Shown in pieces: positions 22,735 through 32,671 of a stretch of 64,000 bases of DNA. The notes beneath the pieces are model-generated. The model was not told the origin of the DNA. It did not search any database and was given only the letters and a program-made list of their open reading frames with translations. This stretch comes from Cepaea nemoralis (Eukaryota; Mollusca; Gastropoda; Stylommatophora; Helicidae): positions 1 to 64,000 of the forward strand of contig JACEFZ010028313.1 of assembly GCA_014155875.1 (NCBI GenBank), written 5' to 3'. Each line of letters opens with the position of its first letter. The first letter of the stretch is position 1. A program made the position numbers and the translations under genes.

Positions 22735-22800
22735 ATATCGTCCATATGAACACAATGACCTTGCATAGCGATATATCGTCCATATGCCCACATGGGAGGT
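22735..22800. repeat. Tandem duplication with palindromic core
   Basis: AGCGATATATCGTCCATATG occurs twice, each after ACAATGACCTTG. The core CGATATATCG is a perfect palindrome. Confidence 0.8.
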
Positions 22801-22863
22801 TACAGTTGGCAATATATTATCCTTCTGCACTGAAACAGTTAATAACTGTGTGTGCTATATACA

Positions 22864-23021
22864 TGGTGTATTGTTAATGACTGTGCAGTTTTTGAAAATA
22901 TTGCTATTCCAAGTTTTGTATTCGCCCTTTGTGGAGTTCATGCAACATAACAGGTAAATACAAAACTTGGAACGACAATATTTCCGAAAACTGCACAGTC
23001 ATTAAAAATACACCCTAAATT
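22864..23021. mobile_element. Palindromic MITE (about 158 bp)
   Basis: The left arm GGTGTATTGTTAATGACTGT through ATTCCAAGTTTTGTATT is answered by the right arm AATACAAAACTTGGAACGAC through CAGTCATTAAAAATACACC. Arms of about 60 bp, loop of about 30-40 bp. No frame. A DNA hairpin element; superfamily not assigned. Confidence 0.75.
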
Positions 23022-23394
23022 TAAGCCATATTATAATTCAATTATTCACTTCACATAAAATATAATGCTGTGGTATGCACGAGATGCAGCAAAATATGTT
23101 CATAAAACAATTGCTTCTTTGATTAAAATAAAGTGTCTGTTTCACTGGAAAATAGAAGACACTGCCCTTGAAATCGATAGGGTGCCCATATGTTTAATTA
23201 GAAAATAACATGAATTAATTTAGATAACCAACTCATTCACCGAGATGCGTCTGCTTAACTGGACAAAAGAATATGCTAGGCTCACGATCAATGAAGTATT
23301 TGATTCCAAATAGTGCTTTGAATTCTAATATGAATTCCAAACATTTTTTAAAAATCAATAAGGTTCCACGTCTTGAGACTTACTGAGCTTTAGC

Positions 23395-23918
23395 ATGAAC
23401 AAGATATTCTCACTGGTGACAGTAAGTTTTGATTATAAGCTTCAACATAGACAAGATATACTCACTAATGGCAGTGAGTTTTGATCACAATCATACAGCA
23501 ATAATGAAAATGCGCTTTTTCTAGACTTGATATACTCTCTAGCAGCAGTAAGTTCTGATTACAATCACACAGCAATCATAAAATGAGCTTTAGCATAGAC
23601 AAGATATACTCACTAGTGGCATTAAATTTTGATTAAAATCACAGAGCAATCATGAAATGAGCTTTAGCATAGACAAGATATACTCACTAGTGGCAGTAAA
23701 TTTTGATTAAAATCACAGAGCAATCATGAAATGAGCTTTAGCATAGACAAGATATACTCAATAGTGGCAGTAAGGTTTCATTACAATCATACAGTAATCA
23801 TGAAATGAGCTTTACCATAGACAAGATACACCCACTAGTGACAGTAAGTATTCATCACAATCACACAGCAATCATGAACTGAGCTTAAACACGGACACAG
23901 AATACTCACTGGTGACAT
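23395..23918 (-). repeat. 74-bp tandem repeat carrying exon end and splice donor
   Basis: The true junction (exon ends 23,910) is copied at 23,836, 23,762, 23,688, 23,614, 23,540 and 23,466 in exact 74-bp steps, then 23,414 (52 bp). Each copy has the exon tail TGTCACCA (or variant) and a donor-like GTGAGTATATC. The GT is lost in the copies at 23,762 and 23,540. Only about 8 exon bases are included. Confidence 0.88.
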
Positions 23919-24016
23919 GGTGGCCTACACTTGGCACTATCTGTGACCGCACCATGCTGGGTTCGCAACCGTCGAGTGCAATAACCATTGATAGTTACCC
24001 ATTCACACAAAGCATC
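23910..24016 (-). CDS. MEGF8: MEGF8-like exon: short PSI segment, donor inside tandem array
   Basis: 107 nt, phase 0 to 2. Acceptor TCCTGTTAAG (poor pyrimidine tract), donor CACCA|GTGAGT. Encodes DALCEWVTINGYCTRRLRTQ, then a KCRPPCH tail, bridging the modules of the exons on either side. Its phase completes CA+T at the junction with the next exon. The last ~8 nt and the donor recur at 74-bp intervals into the intron. Confidence 0.8.
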
Positions 24017-24181
24017 CTTAACAGGAAAATCAGGAAAGAAAAATTATTGTGATAAATCAGTTGCAATCCTATTTATGCCAATGGAGAAATTTATGTCCGT
24101 CAACAGACAATGAATATAAATTGCAAGGAAAAACAGACAGTGTAGAAGGTTAAAAGGTTTGCTTTACAAAAGCATGATCAT

Positions 24182-24590
24182 GAGGGGACTGAGTGGTCTC
24201 GAGGTATGGTGTCCGCCTCGAGTGCTGGAGGTCCCGGGTTCAAGCCGGCCAGTGAGAGCTGGGATTTTTTCACGTGGACTTCTAGTAATAAAATGTCCCC
24301 TGGTCTCTGGGTAGTGAGATCGGACGCCCGTGTGTATTGTTGCGCACGTAAAAAATCCCTTGGCAGTTGGAAATCGATAAAGAGTAGCCTAATGGCGCTG
24401 CCTAGGAAGAATTTTGAGTTAAAAATCTACCCAAGGTATTTCAGGATCCTCACCAGTGCTACGGAGTTTGTGCATTAAGCTGAGATTCTCCGGACTCAGG
24501 CTTGAGTTAGGAGTAGAACGGAGCACTTATGGGTTACACCCGTGTGCCGTGATGTTGATCCGTCTATTAAACTGAAATTAAAAACTAAGC
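24182..24590 (+). mobile_element. SINE family B
   Basis: tRNA-like head: GGGACTGAGTGGTCTCGAGG as A-box region and GGTCCCGGGTTCAAGCC as B box. Body with CACGTGGACTTCTAGTAATA and CTCCGGACTCAGGCTTGAG; tail TGTTGATCCGTCTATTAAAC. Other copies at 43,253-43,648 (-) and 54,010-54,370 (+). Confidence 0.82.
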
Positions 24591-24867
24591 ATGATCACTA
24601 GTGGACAAAAAACCCTTCATCAGCCAAAAAAAAAAAAAAGAGACAAATATTACTACATTAAAGGTAAAGGTAATCCCACAGCAGATACTACTGCAGGGGT
24701 GTGAAGTGTTTGGCCTTCATATTAAGTCTAGCCCATAACATCTGAGGTTGGGTGATCAGCTCCCTTTCTCACCAACTTCACTTCATAGACATTTCTGAAA
24801 ATTGTCCGGTACCCATTTTTATAAGGCTATAAACTACATTAGTAAGTTGGGTTTTTTTTTTTTTGCG

Positions 24868-25153
24868 CTCGCTCGCTCGCTTTGAACTCAGGTGTAGTCC
24901 ACACACACTATTTATAGCAGTGATGGACTGAATTTTGCGTGTGGGTTAGCTTTCTCTATTAACAGTGTCCCTTGCCATCAGGCAAACTCACTCCGACTTC
25001 AGAGATACTTGTAATTTACGTTCCCAAGTCAAGGGCGACAAGCCAACATTTTAGTCAAACTTTCCGGTGTAGGGGTCGAACCTCTTACCTCGGCATCAGC
25101 ACAATGGATGTTTAAGATCACGCCTTCTTACCCATTCAACCATGCTGACCTGC
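24868..25153 (-). mobile_element. SINE family A
   Basis: On the minus strand it begins with a tRNA-like head (AGCATGGTTGAATGGGTAAG, A box) and has GAGGTTCGACCCCTACAC as its B box. It ends in the GCGAGCGAGCGAGCGC run. Related copies at 30,445, 32,075 and 38,755 (-), and 15,540 and 36,474 (+). Confidence 0.8.
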
Positions 25154-25159
25154 CATTAG

Positions 25160-27540
25160 TTCTTCTTCTTTCGTTCACTTGAAATATGTCTATAACTGCA
25201 ATGTTGTCTCTTGTATGAATTTAACTGTCTTTTTTAGTTCACTCAGTGGTCCATAGAGTTTATCTTCCACTGTTGTCTCTCTAGGCCAGAATGTTTGCCT
25301 AGATATGTTGTATTTTGGGCAGTCTTGGAGTATATGCTCTGCTGTCTGCGACGCCAATCCATATGTGCACATGGCTGATTCACCAATCTTGAATTTTGTA
25401 TACATGTGGTTGCGTAATCTATTGTGTCCTGTTCTGAGGCACAGAATAATGACTTTTTCTGGTCTGTCCATAATGTGGTAGTCATCTTGAGCAGGTTGTG
25501 CTGGCTTTCTGACTGATTTGATCATTCTTTTCTTTTGGTGGTATGTAAGGGCACATCAAGCTGTTCTTCTTTTGCTCCTTCCTTAGCCAATCAATCAGCT
25601 CTGTCGTTTCCGGGTAATCCACAGTGGGATGGTATCCACTGTATGGTGACCTTATGCTGACTGCTAAGTTCAGAAAGTAGTGTCCTTAGTACTGGCAATT
25701 TCCCAGACAGGAGCACCTCGAGTACTGATTTTGCATCTGTCAATAGCACCACAGGTTGTGTACCATGGCTGGTATTTAGTAATTTCTCTGTTGCTATCTT
25801 GATTGCCTCAATTTCAGCATCATAGTTATGGCAGTACTTTCCTGTTGGTACTCTGGCCGTGTCCCTAGTATTATTTGGGTATTCTATGTACACTCCTGCT
25901 CCTCCATTTCGAACAGCATTTTGTGCTGACCCATCTGTGTAGACTCGGATCCAGAGGTCCTGTGGGTATTCTTCATCAAGGAAGCTGAGAGTGGCTGTTC
26001 TGCACTGTACACTGTTCTGTTCTTCCTTGTCAAATATTCCTCTCACTTTTGTCTGGATTTGTAGTGATAGTCTATGTTCATCTTTCCATGGAGTTCGCTC
26101 TGGAATAGTTTTCAGGGGGATACCAACTGTGGGCAGATCGGTGGTTTCTCTGCAGAGTCGTTTGGCCTGGTGGATAAAACTGCTTCTTTTCAACCGCCCC
26201 ATAGCTAAGTTTTCAAATCTGTTCTTCATAGGGTGGCCTGGCAAGCTGAGGAACTTTTCTGCTTGTATTAGCGTTTTCGTATCTCTGCGCTCTCTCAGTG
26301 CTTGTGTCCTCCCCATCTTCTCCATCTCCACTATAGGGGTTGATCTCATCCCTCCTGTGGTGACTCTAAGTGCTTGATTTTGCACCTTGTCCAGCTCTTG
26401 TAGTGTGGTTTTTGATGCTGAACACCATGCAGTTGACCCGTATTCCAGGTGTGGTTGTATGCTCTGTTGATAAACTTTGCGAAGTATTTTCCCACTGGCT
26501 CCCCATGTGGTTCCACTTAGTTTTCTCAGTATGGCTATTTTCCTTCTGGTTTTTGCTACTGCTTTGTTGAAGTGCTTTCTCCATGTCAGCCTGTCATCAA
26601 ATGTTACTCCACTCCAAAGTATGTTGGTTCTTTATCTTCTCTAAGGGATATTCCATTTATCTGGATGATCCCTGCCTTTTGTTTTGGAAAAAGGGTAAAT
26701 AGATTGGTGCTGCACTTGTCAGTGTTTATGCTGCTGACACACCACCTATTTGCCCATGCAACAAATGCATCTACAGCTCTTGTAGCGATCTGGTGGCCAC
26801 TGATGCATGTTTATTTATGCTCCATAGAACCAGGTCACCAGCGTACATTGACGCTTTAATTCTATGGATTAGCAACATGATCATTGTTCAAGATTAGAAA
26901 AAGTGTGGGGGGACAAGACTCCACCCTGGGGAACACTGTGACGCAGTAGTACTTTCTTGCTCTTGAGTCCATCTATCTGTACTCTGGCTCTTCTGTTGTG
27001 CAAGTATGCTTTCACCCATTTGTGCGTTCCTCCATTGACTTTACAGTTTCTCAGTTTCTTCATCAGACCTTCTTTCCAGACTTTGTTATAGGCTTTCTTC
27101 AGATCTATCCATGCCGCAAGCACCAGCTTCTTCTCTTGGAATGCATCCTCAATTTCTTGAGAGAGGTAGGTTGTCTGATCTTCCATAGAGTGCACTGCCT
27201 AAAGCCAGCCTGCTGTGGCACAAGGATGTTTTCACTTTCAATTTACCACTGCAGTCTGTGATTGATGATGAACTCCATTGTTTTGCAGAGACAGCAGGTA
27301 ATTGGTCTGTAGCTGGAAGCAATGGAACTATCTGTCCCTGATTATAGGAGGCGTATCATGATTGCTTCTCTCCAGGCTTGTGGAACACTGCCTAAGGCCC
27401 AGCTGTTATTGAAGATCTGCAACAGCTTTGCTTTGGCCTCTGTTCATGGCATGATTGTGTGGCATCCTGATTTCTGTGGTGTGCCTCCTGGCCGGTTGCC
27501 TCCGTCTTCAGCATCTTTCCTTTGCTAGAGCAGACTGTGG
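25160..27540 (-). mobile_element. I-like LINE with RNase H, broken
   Basis: Minus-strand order: RT core at 26,880-27,500 (WREAIMIRLL, SYRPITCC, WIDLKKAYNKVWKEG, HSVPQGGVLSP), decayed YADD box (YAGD) near 26,845, linker, RNase H at 25,591-25,960 (RVYTDGSAQN with catalytic Asp, LLTDAKSVLE, WIPSHCGLPGNDRAD), then a Cys/His tail (CAHMDW / AEHILQDCPKY) at 25,240-25,400. RNase H fused after RT marks the I/Jockey-type superfamily. The 5' end is cut off near 27,540. The RNase H frame of 264 residues is intact. Confidence 0.85.
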
Positions 27541-27559
27541 TCTTACTCAAGTTTAGGTG

Positions 27560-28300
27560 TGTAGGCATGTAGAAACTGTGTCTGCGCGTGCCATTAGTAA
27601 GTAAGAAATTAAAACTCACTAGATGAGTCTCATGATTAGATAGGTACTCTTATTTTCAGAGTCAAATAGGTAAGGACTAGGTCTAGCAAACCAGTGGGGA
27701 ATTGACTTGATCCTAGAAACATGCTCATGAATCATGAAGGAAAGGTGCTAGTCACAAGCGCTGGAATTTGAATAACCTATCCCAATGACACTTAACAGCA
27801 TAATTGGAAGACAACATCAACGACTACTCTCATTTTCATTTCATTCACTGCATGTGTGAAGCTTTGCCTTTGTTAATCCCAGTGCATGTTTGTATTGACT
27901 CCCTGAGCTATGGTATGCAATGCTGTCTTATGCTGAACGATGTCACTGCACACTGAGCATTCCTCAGTCCTCCAATGTGGTGGCCACCCCAAAGTATTTC
28001 GGCTCATTGTTCCCATGAGTTGGTGATGATATCTCCTCTCATGACCTTGAAGATGAGACTCAATGTGCTTGACTCCCAATTTGTGTACCTGATCAGGGTG
28101 CTCGGGCGGTATGAAAGATACACTACCTGACCTGCTACCACAACAGGCTAGCATCAATCCTCAGTTGAGGAGGGGATTTTCCCTTCCAATTACATACAGC
28201 TCTTGAGGTTGACCCAGCTGACTGAAATAGGTATCACAAATGTGCCTGGGTAGGGATGATGGTGATACAGGGAGGTAGTCACTTATGCATCAATTGACCC
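27560..28300. other. Intron sequence, nothing recognised
   Basis: One 94-residue minus-strand frame (27,873-28,157) has no recognisable features and is probably chance or an eroded repeat. Confidence 0.35.
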
Positions 28301-28317
28301 AGACATAGATCACTATC

Positions 28318-28670
28318 ATCATCTAGTGAGTTGTCAACTGGCATGGGCGATCATGCTTCTCTACAGCTTTGGTTCATTAACAATATGTAACAACTGGGAT
28401 GTGTTAACTTCTCACAGCTTCGGTTCATTAGCAATATGTAACAACTGGGATGTGTTAACTTCTCACAGCTTCGGTTCATTAGCAATATGTAACAACTGGC
28501 ATGATTGATCATGCTTCGCCACAGCTTTGGTTCATTAGCAATATGTAACAACTGGCACGTGTTAGCTTCTTACAGCTTCGTTTCATTAGCAATATGTAAC
28601 AACTGGCATGCTTGAGCATAATCTCCCAGCTCTGGTCCACTAAAAATATGTAACAATTCACTTGCTGATA
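28318..28670. repeat. Tandem repeat, about 50-60 bp unit
   Basis: Core GGTTCATTAGCAATATGTAA then CAACTGGGATG recurs six times with CACAGCTTCG between. The left edge (CATCATCTAGTGAGTTGTCA) matches an antisense LINE tip. The unit is not related to a nearby exon. Confidence 0.85.
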
Positions 28671-28934
28671 TCTTTCCATGTCATGACAAAACAACGATTT
28701 TCGTGTCTTACATACACTTTCAAATAGCAGGGAAAAAATCTAATACACCTGCCTGAAACAAATTTCCATCTATGAGGTTAAATAAAACTAATGCAAACAA
28801 GTATCTTTATAAAACTGGCAATAAGAGACAACTGAGTAGAATTAAGACAGCAACCATAACTCCATTAAAAAAAAAGAAACCAGAGTTAGAATTAAATTCT
28901 TTATAAAAAGGGGTTTAAAAAGCAAGAATATCGA

Positions 28935-29142
28935 CTTCATTGCACCGGGTTTTATCCTATATAGCAGGACAGCCTGCTGAAAGCGTCGCACAAAGCATGA
29001 ACTCTATAGCTCCAGCCACAATCCCCAGAAGTTTCCGAGAAGATCGCACTTGTGAACCGAACGACGCAGCCCTGAATTGAATCAGCAACCTTCAGAGCTT
29101 GAGACTATTGACATAACCACTCCACCATGGAGACTCCCTATT
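28935..29142 (-). mobile_element. SINE family C
   Basis: Minus-strand head GTCTCCATGGTGGAGTGGTT with a B-box-like TGATTCAATTCAG; body GGGATTGTGGCTGGAGCTAT and CATGCTTTGTGCGACGCTTT; end CCGGTGCAATGAAGTC. Same family as 63,808-64,000 (+). Confidence 0.72.
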
Positions 29143-29149
29143 GTAAGAA

Positions 29150-30085
29150 AACATAGGTCATGGTCATCTCCAAGAAGGAAGAAATACCACAATGTAACAT
29201 CCAAGTAAATGAACAAATGTTGATGAAGCCATTGCCATTAACCGGCAGAAGCCAGCCTTGTGCAAACAGAAAGACAAAATAGTCAGTTTAAAATTACTGT
29301 GGTAGACAATTGAAATTACTGTGTGAATATGTGTATATTTCAGCTTGAAGGATTTATCTAATCACTTTGGTTTATGTTGTGTGAATTCTGCAGTATGTAC
29401 CTGACGAGATGCAGCGAAATATGCAAGCCAATAAATCGTGCAATCTATTGTTTGTGTCTTTGTTGTTCAAATTCACTATGGGAAAACATGATTTTGAAAT
29501 GGCATAATCTTTTAACAGGTGAATCGGTACAACTACTTGAAACAATCATAACATCTGATGGAAGATGATTGGCTAGAGACAGAACAACAATCACCAAAGC
29601 AAAAGGCTAACGGCAAAAGGAAAACACTCACAAATAAAAATATGTCAAATTTGTTGAGAATGAGAGAAAAAAGTGTTAAAATGCTATGTAGAAGCCATAC
29701 TACTGCATGCATGTGAAACACAGACAATAAGCCGACAAGGTGAGAAACATCTAATGGAAATGGAAATGTGGTTTCTGAGGACAATGCAAAGAATACCATG
29801 GATGGACAGACAAATTAATGAGACAGTCCTTCAACAAAGAAATGAAAACTGTACATCTTGGACACATTATGAGGAGAAATAAAATAAGACTTAGAGACAA
29901 TGGCAAAATTGATGGGAAAAGAACAAGACGAAAGGAAAGAGATAAATGTCTGGATGGTGTGGCTACATGGCATAAACAAAAACGCAGATCTGTTCCTGGA
30001 CGGGTGATCATGCAAGATGGCAAAACACAACCGCCCACACTTATCGACATGGCACATTATGATGATGAGGATAACATGTTTATCA
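29150..30085 (+). mobile_element. LINE 3' fragment (RTE-like) split by a nested repeat
   Basis: Left piece at 29,150-29,230 (AATACCACAATGTAACATCC) and right pieces encode VKMLCRSHTT-type decayed frames, HLMEMEMWFLRTMQRIPW, GHIMRRNKIRL and the PPTLIDMAHYDDED end. Frameshifted. It aligns with 45,310-45,840. The interruption at 29,231-29,517 is repeat R7. The LINE ends about 20 bp from the donor array of the exon at 30,187. Confidence 0.7.
29231..29517 (+). repeat. Interspersed repeat R7
   Basis: CCTTGTGCAAACAGAAAGAC, then GACGAGATGCAGCGAAATAT and CGTGCAATCTATTGTTTGTG. Other copies at 36,160-36,445 and, rearranged, 59,926-60,340. Confidence 0.7.
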
Positions 30086-30102
30086 AACATACAAAGTGAA
30101 GT

Positions 30103-30186
30103 CTAGTTGCATTATGACTTAGTTGCATTATGACTTAGTTGCATTGTGATTTAGTTGCTTTGTGATTTAGTTGCATTATGACTTAC
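30103..30186 (-). repeat. 16-bp array starting at a splice donor
   Basis: On the minus strand the donor GTAAGTCATAATGCAAC is followed by four more 16-bp units of the form TAARTCAYAATGCAAC. The copies have C in place of the donor G, so the GT itself is not repeated. The array starts exactly at the exon end 30,187. Confidence 0.85.
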
Positions 30187-30391
30187 AGCAGCACAGATGG
30201 AGCACAGAACATAATTCTCACAGCTGGGACACTCAGTCGGGGAGGACGTGAGGTAATGCTGGTGGTAGTCATCCTGACAATAGTCTTCACTGATGTTGCG
30301 AGGCACACACTCTCTCTTCACTTCACACCAACTGCACATGGTGTCAGTCAAGCAAGCTAGACAGTTATAGCTGGCATTGCAGTTACCATTG
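30187..30391 (-). CDS. MEGF8: MEGF8-like exon: PSI module
   Basis: 205 nt, phase 2 to 0, acceptor TCATTTTCAG, donor GCTGCT|GTAAGT. Encodes NGNCNASYNCLACLTDTMC, then SWCEVKRECVP and the ECPSCENYVLCSICAA segment: a full PSI-type module and the start of the next. A 16-bp repeat array starts exactly at the donor. Confidence 0.88.
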
Positions 30392-30444
30392 CTGAAAATG
30401 AACCACAATGTAAACAAATGTTAGTAGTCTTTCAATTATTCTTT

Positions 30445-30727
30445 TGTGCTTGCTTGCTTTAACTCAAGTGTAGTCCTTACAAGCTACTATTAGAAGAACT
30501 GGACTGAATTTTGCATGTGGATTAGCCTTCCAAATTGTCAGTGTTCCTCACCCTCAGACGGACCCACTCCGACTTGAGGTACTTGTAATTTACGTCCCCA
30601 GGCAAGGATGATAAGTCAATATTTTAGCCCAACTGTCCGGTGTAGGAGTTGAACAAGCTACCTCAGCATCAGCACACCGGATATTTAAGAATGAGCGCTC
30701 TTATCCATTCATCCAAGCTGACCTCTC
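30445..30727 (-). mobile_element. SINE family A
   Basis: Antisense landmarks CTTGCTTTAACTCAAGTGTA, CTCAGACGGACCCACTCCGA, CGGTGTAGGAGTTGAAC and TTATCCATTCATCCAAGCTG. Confidence 0.75.
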
Positions 30728-30739
30728 TAGTCTTTTATT

Positions 30740-30945
30740 ATTTTGTTTTTGTTGAAGTTTGTATTCACTGGAGTATACAATAAATAAATCAACAAGCGTG
30801 AGATGTGAAATTGTATGTGTTGAAGTTTGTATTCACTGGAGTATACAATGAATAAATCAATAAACATGAGTTGTGAAATTGTTTGTGTTGAAGTCTGTAT
30901 TCACTGGAGTATACAATAAATAAATCAACAAATGTGAGATGTGAA
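30740..30945. repeat. Three-copy tandem repeat (about 66 bp)
   Basis: GTATTCACTGGAGTATACAA followed by an AATAAATCAA(C/T)AA block and GTGAAATTG, three times. Confidence 0.85.
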
Positions 30946-31059
30946 ATTGGCAACCTTTTTGAGAAGACAATCACAAGTGACTAAATGGGTGTTGCAGCTA
31001 GAGCCTTTGTAGCACGCAAACAACAAATAGATAATGATTAAACTAACTGACTGGCACCT

Positions 31060-31520
31060 TGCCAGTCTTGATAGATGATAGTTTGTAAAATGGAGTTATA
31101 CCTCTCCATAACATAAAGCCTGGGCTGAATTTAGAGGCCATGTGTTGCCCATGCATCATGATCCCTCTCTCGGCCTGTCTAGTGTACTCCAGAGAAAAGG
31201 TAACACCAATGTGTTTGGAACAAAACAAGCTGCAGAAGCTGCCGGATCAGCAAAGCAATGCTCTAACTGCCTGCCTGTTGGAGCTTCCATCCTAGACCAG
31301 TTGCCGACCAAGGCTTAGGGCTTGGTCTGCCCTGTCATGACATTTAGTCTTTAGGTTGCATTTCCTTGCACAAGGGTAAGGCTTGTACCCTCCCAGTTGC
31401 ACTCCTCCGCCCGAAGCAGTTGGCACAATGTGGGATGTCAGGTTATGGTGAGCGCCGTCCAACAGAAAACAGGTAGACCCTTTACTGTCATATGGTAGAT
31501 CAGTCATATCTAAGACCTGA
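31060..31520 (-). repeat. Interspersed repeat R-A, copy 3
   Basis: Antisense of the R-A body: CTGGCACCTTGCCAGTCTTG, CATAAAGCCTGGGCTGAAT, CAACATTT-type block, ending CATATGGTAGATCAGTCATA. The middle of the 3' end is deleted relative to copy 2. Confidence 0.7.
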
Positions 31521-31804
31521 CACACTTACAATACAAAATATAATAATTACTTAATTGATGTTGATCCACCCATGGAATAGGACTAGCAAAGCTCCCAGGG
31601 CATGCATATCAAATCTGTTGAGCATTATACAGCTTTTCCTACCCTGATAGCACATCAGCAAGTACCTTTTGTAAATGTTATAAGTAGTTGTTTGTGGCTG
31701 TTTGTTGTTTGTGTCTGTTTGTTGTTTGTGTAGACGTGCATTCTGTCACTTGTGACTGTGTTATTGTAGAGCTGACCAATTTAACTTCTCGTTTTTGTTA
31801 ATTT

Positions 31805-31960
31805 AGTTGGTTGCATATCCTTTACAGGATGTCGCAGTCAACCCGAGAATTTTTTGGCTGTTTGTGATTTCTTGGCCAGTTTACGTTCAGTAGTTGGCCA
31901 TTACTTTCTGAATGACCTATACTCATGTTATGGAAACCAACACATCAAAATCGCTTGCAG
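31805..31960 (+). repeat. Interspersed repeat R6
   Basis: GTTGCATATCCTTTACAGGA, TTCTTGGCCAGTTTACGTTC, GCCATTACTTTCTGAATGAC. Confidence 0.6.
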
Positions 31961-32074
31961 CTGTGCTTCGACCGTGGTATGTGGGATTGCAAATCTGGAT
32001 TTACTCATCATATTTTTGCAGCTTTACTTCAGTTACACCAATTTCCTTCATCTGCCTACTTTTCTTTTTGGCAA

Positions 32075-32352
32075 TTGCTTGCTTTGAACTCAAGCGCAGT
32101 CCAATCACGCTACTTCTAGTAGCACTGAACTGAAATTTGCGTGTGGATTAGCTTTCCCTTCTACCAGTGTTCCTCACCATCAGGCAAATCCACCCCGACT
32201 TCAGAGGTATTTGTAATTTATTCCCCCAAGTCAGGGAGGAGAAGTCAACATTTTAGTCCAACTGGCCGGTGTAGGGGTTTAACACGTTACCTCGGCATGA
32301 GAACACTAGATGTTTTAGAGCAAATGTTCTTATCCATTCAGCCATGCATACC
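32075..32352 (-). mobile_element. SINE family A
   Basis: Antisense copy from CTTGCTTTGAACTCAAGCGC to GTTCTTATCCATTCAGCCAT. Confidence 0.75.
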
Positions 32353-32394
32353 TCCTTCATCTGCCTATGAACTTTGTGAGTAGAAAACTGTGGG

Positions 32395-32671
32395 CCACGA
32401 AGGCAATCTTGTACAACCCAAACAATATCCAAAACTGCTAGAGAAGAGTTATCGTCACCTGTATGGCTTCAAACACTCGGCACACCTAAACAAAATCTAC
32501 AACTGCTAGAGAAGAGTTATCATCACCTGTATGGCTCCAAAAACTCGGCACACCGAAACAAAATCTACAACTGCTAGAAAAGAGTTATTGTCACCTGTAT
32601 GGCTCCGAAAACTCTGCACACCTAAACAACATCTACAACTGCTAGAGAAGAGTTATCGTCACCTGTATGGC
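32395..32671 (-). repeat. 68-bp donor-carrying array, distal part
   Basis: Units starting at 32,463, 32,531, 32,599 and 32,667 in exact 68-bp steps. Each contains, on the minus strand, GAGTTTTTGGAGCCATACAG (or close) followed by GTGAYR, the exon end and donor of the exon at 35,341. The unit at 32,667 is cut by the insertion that follows. Confidence 0.9.

Noticed and set aside
27873..28157. Minus-strand 94-residue frame with Cys and His
   Set aside because: No family features, no splice borders in phase with the gene; likely chance or an old repeat.
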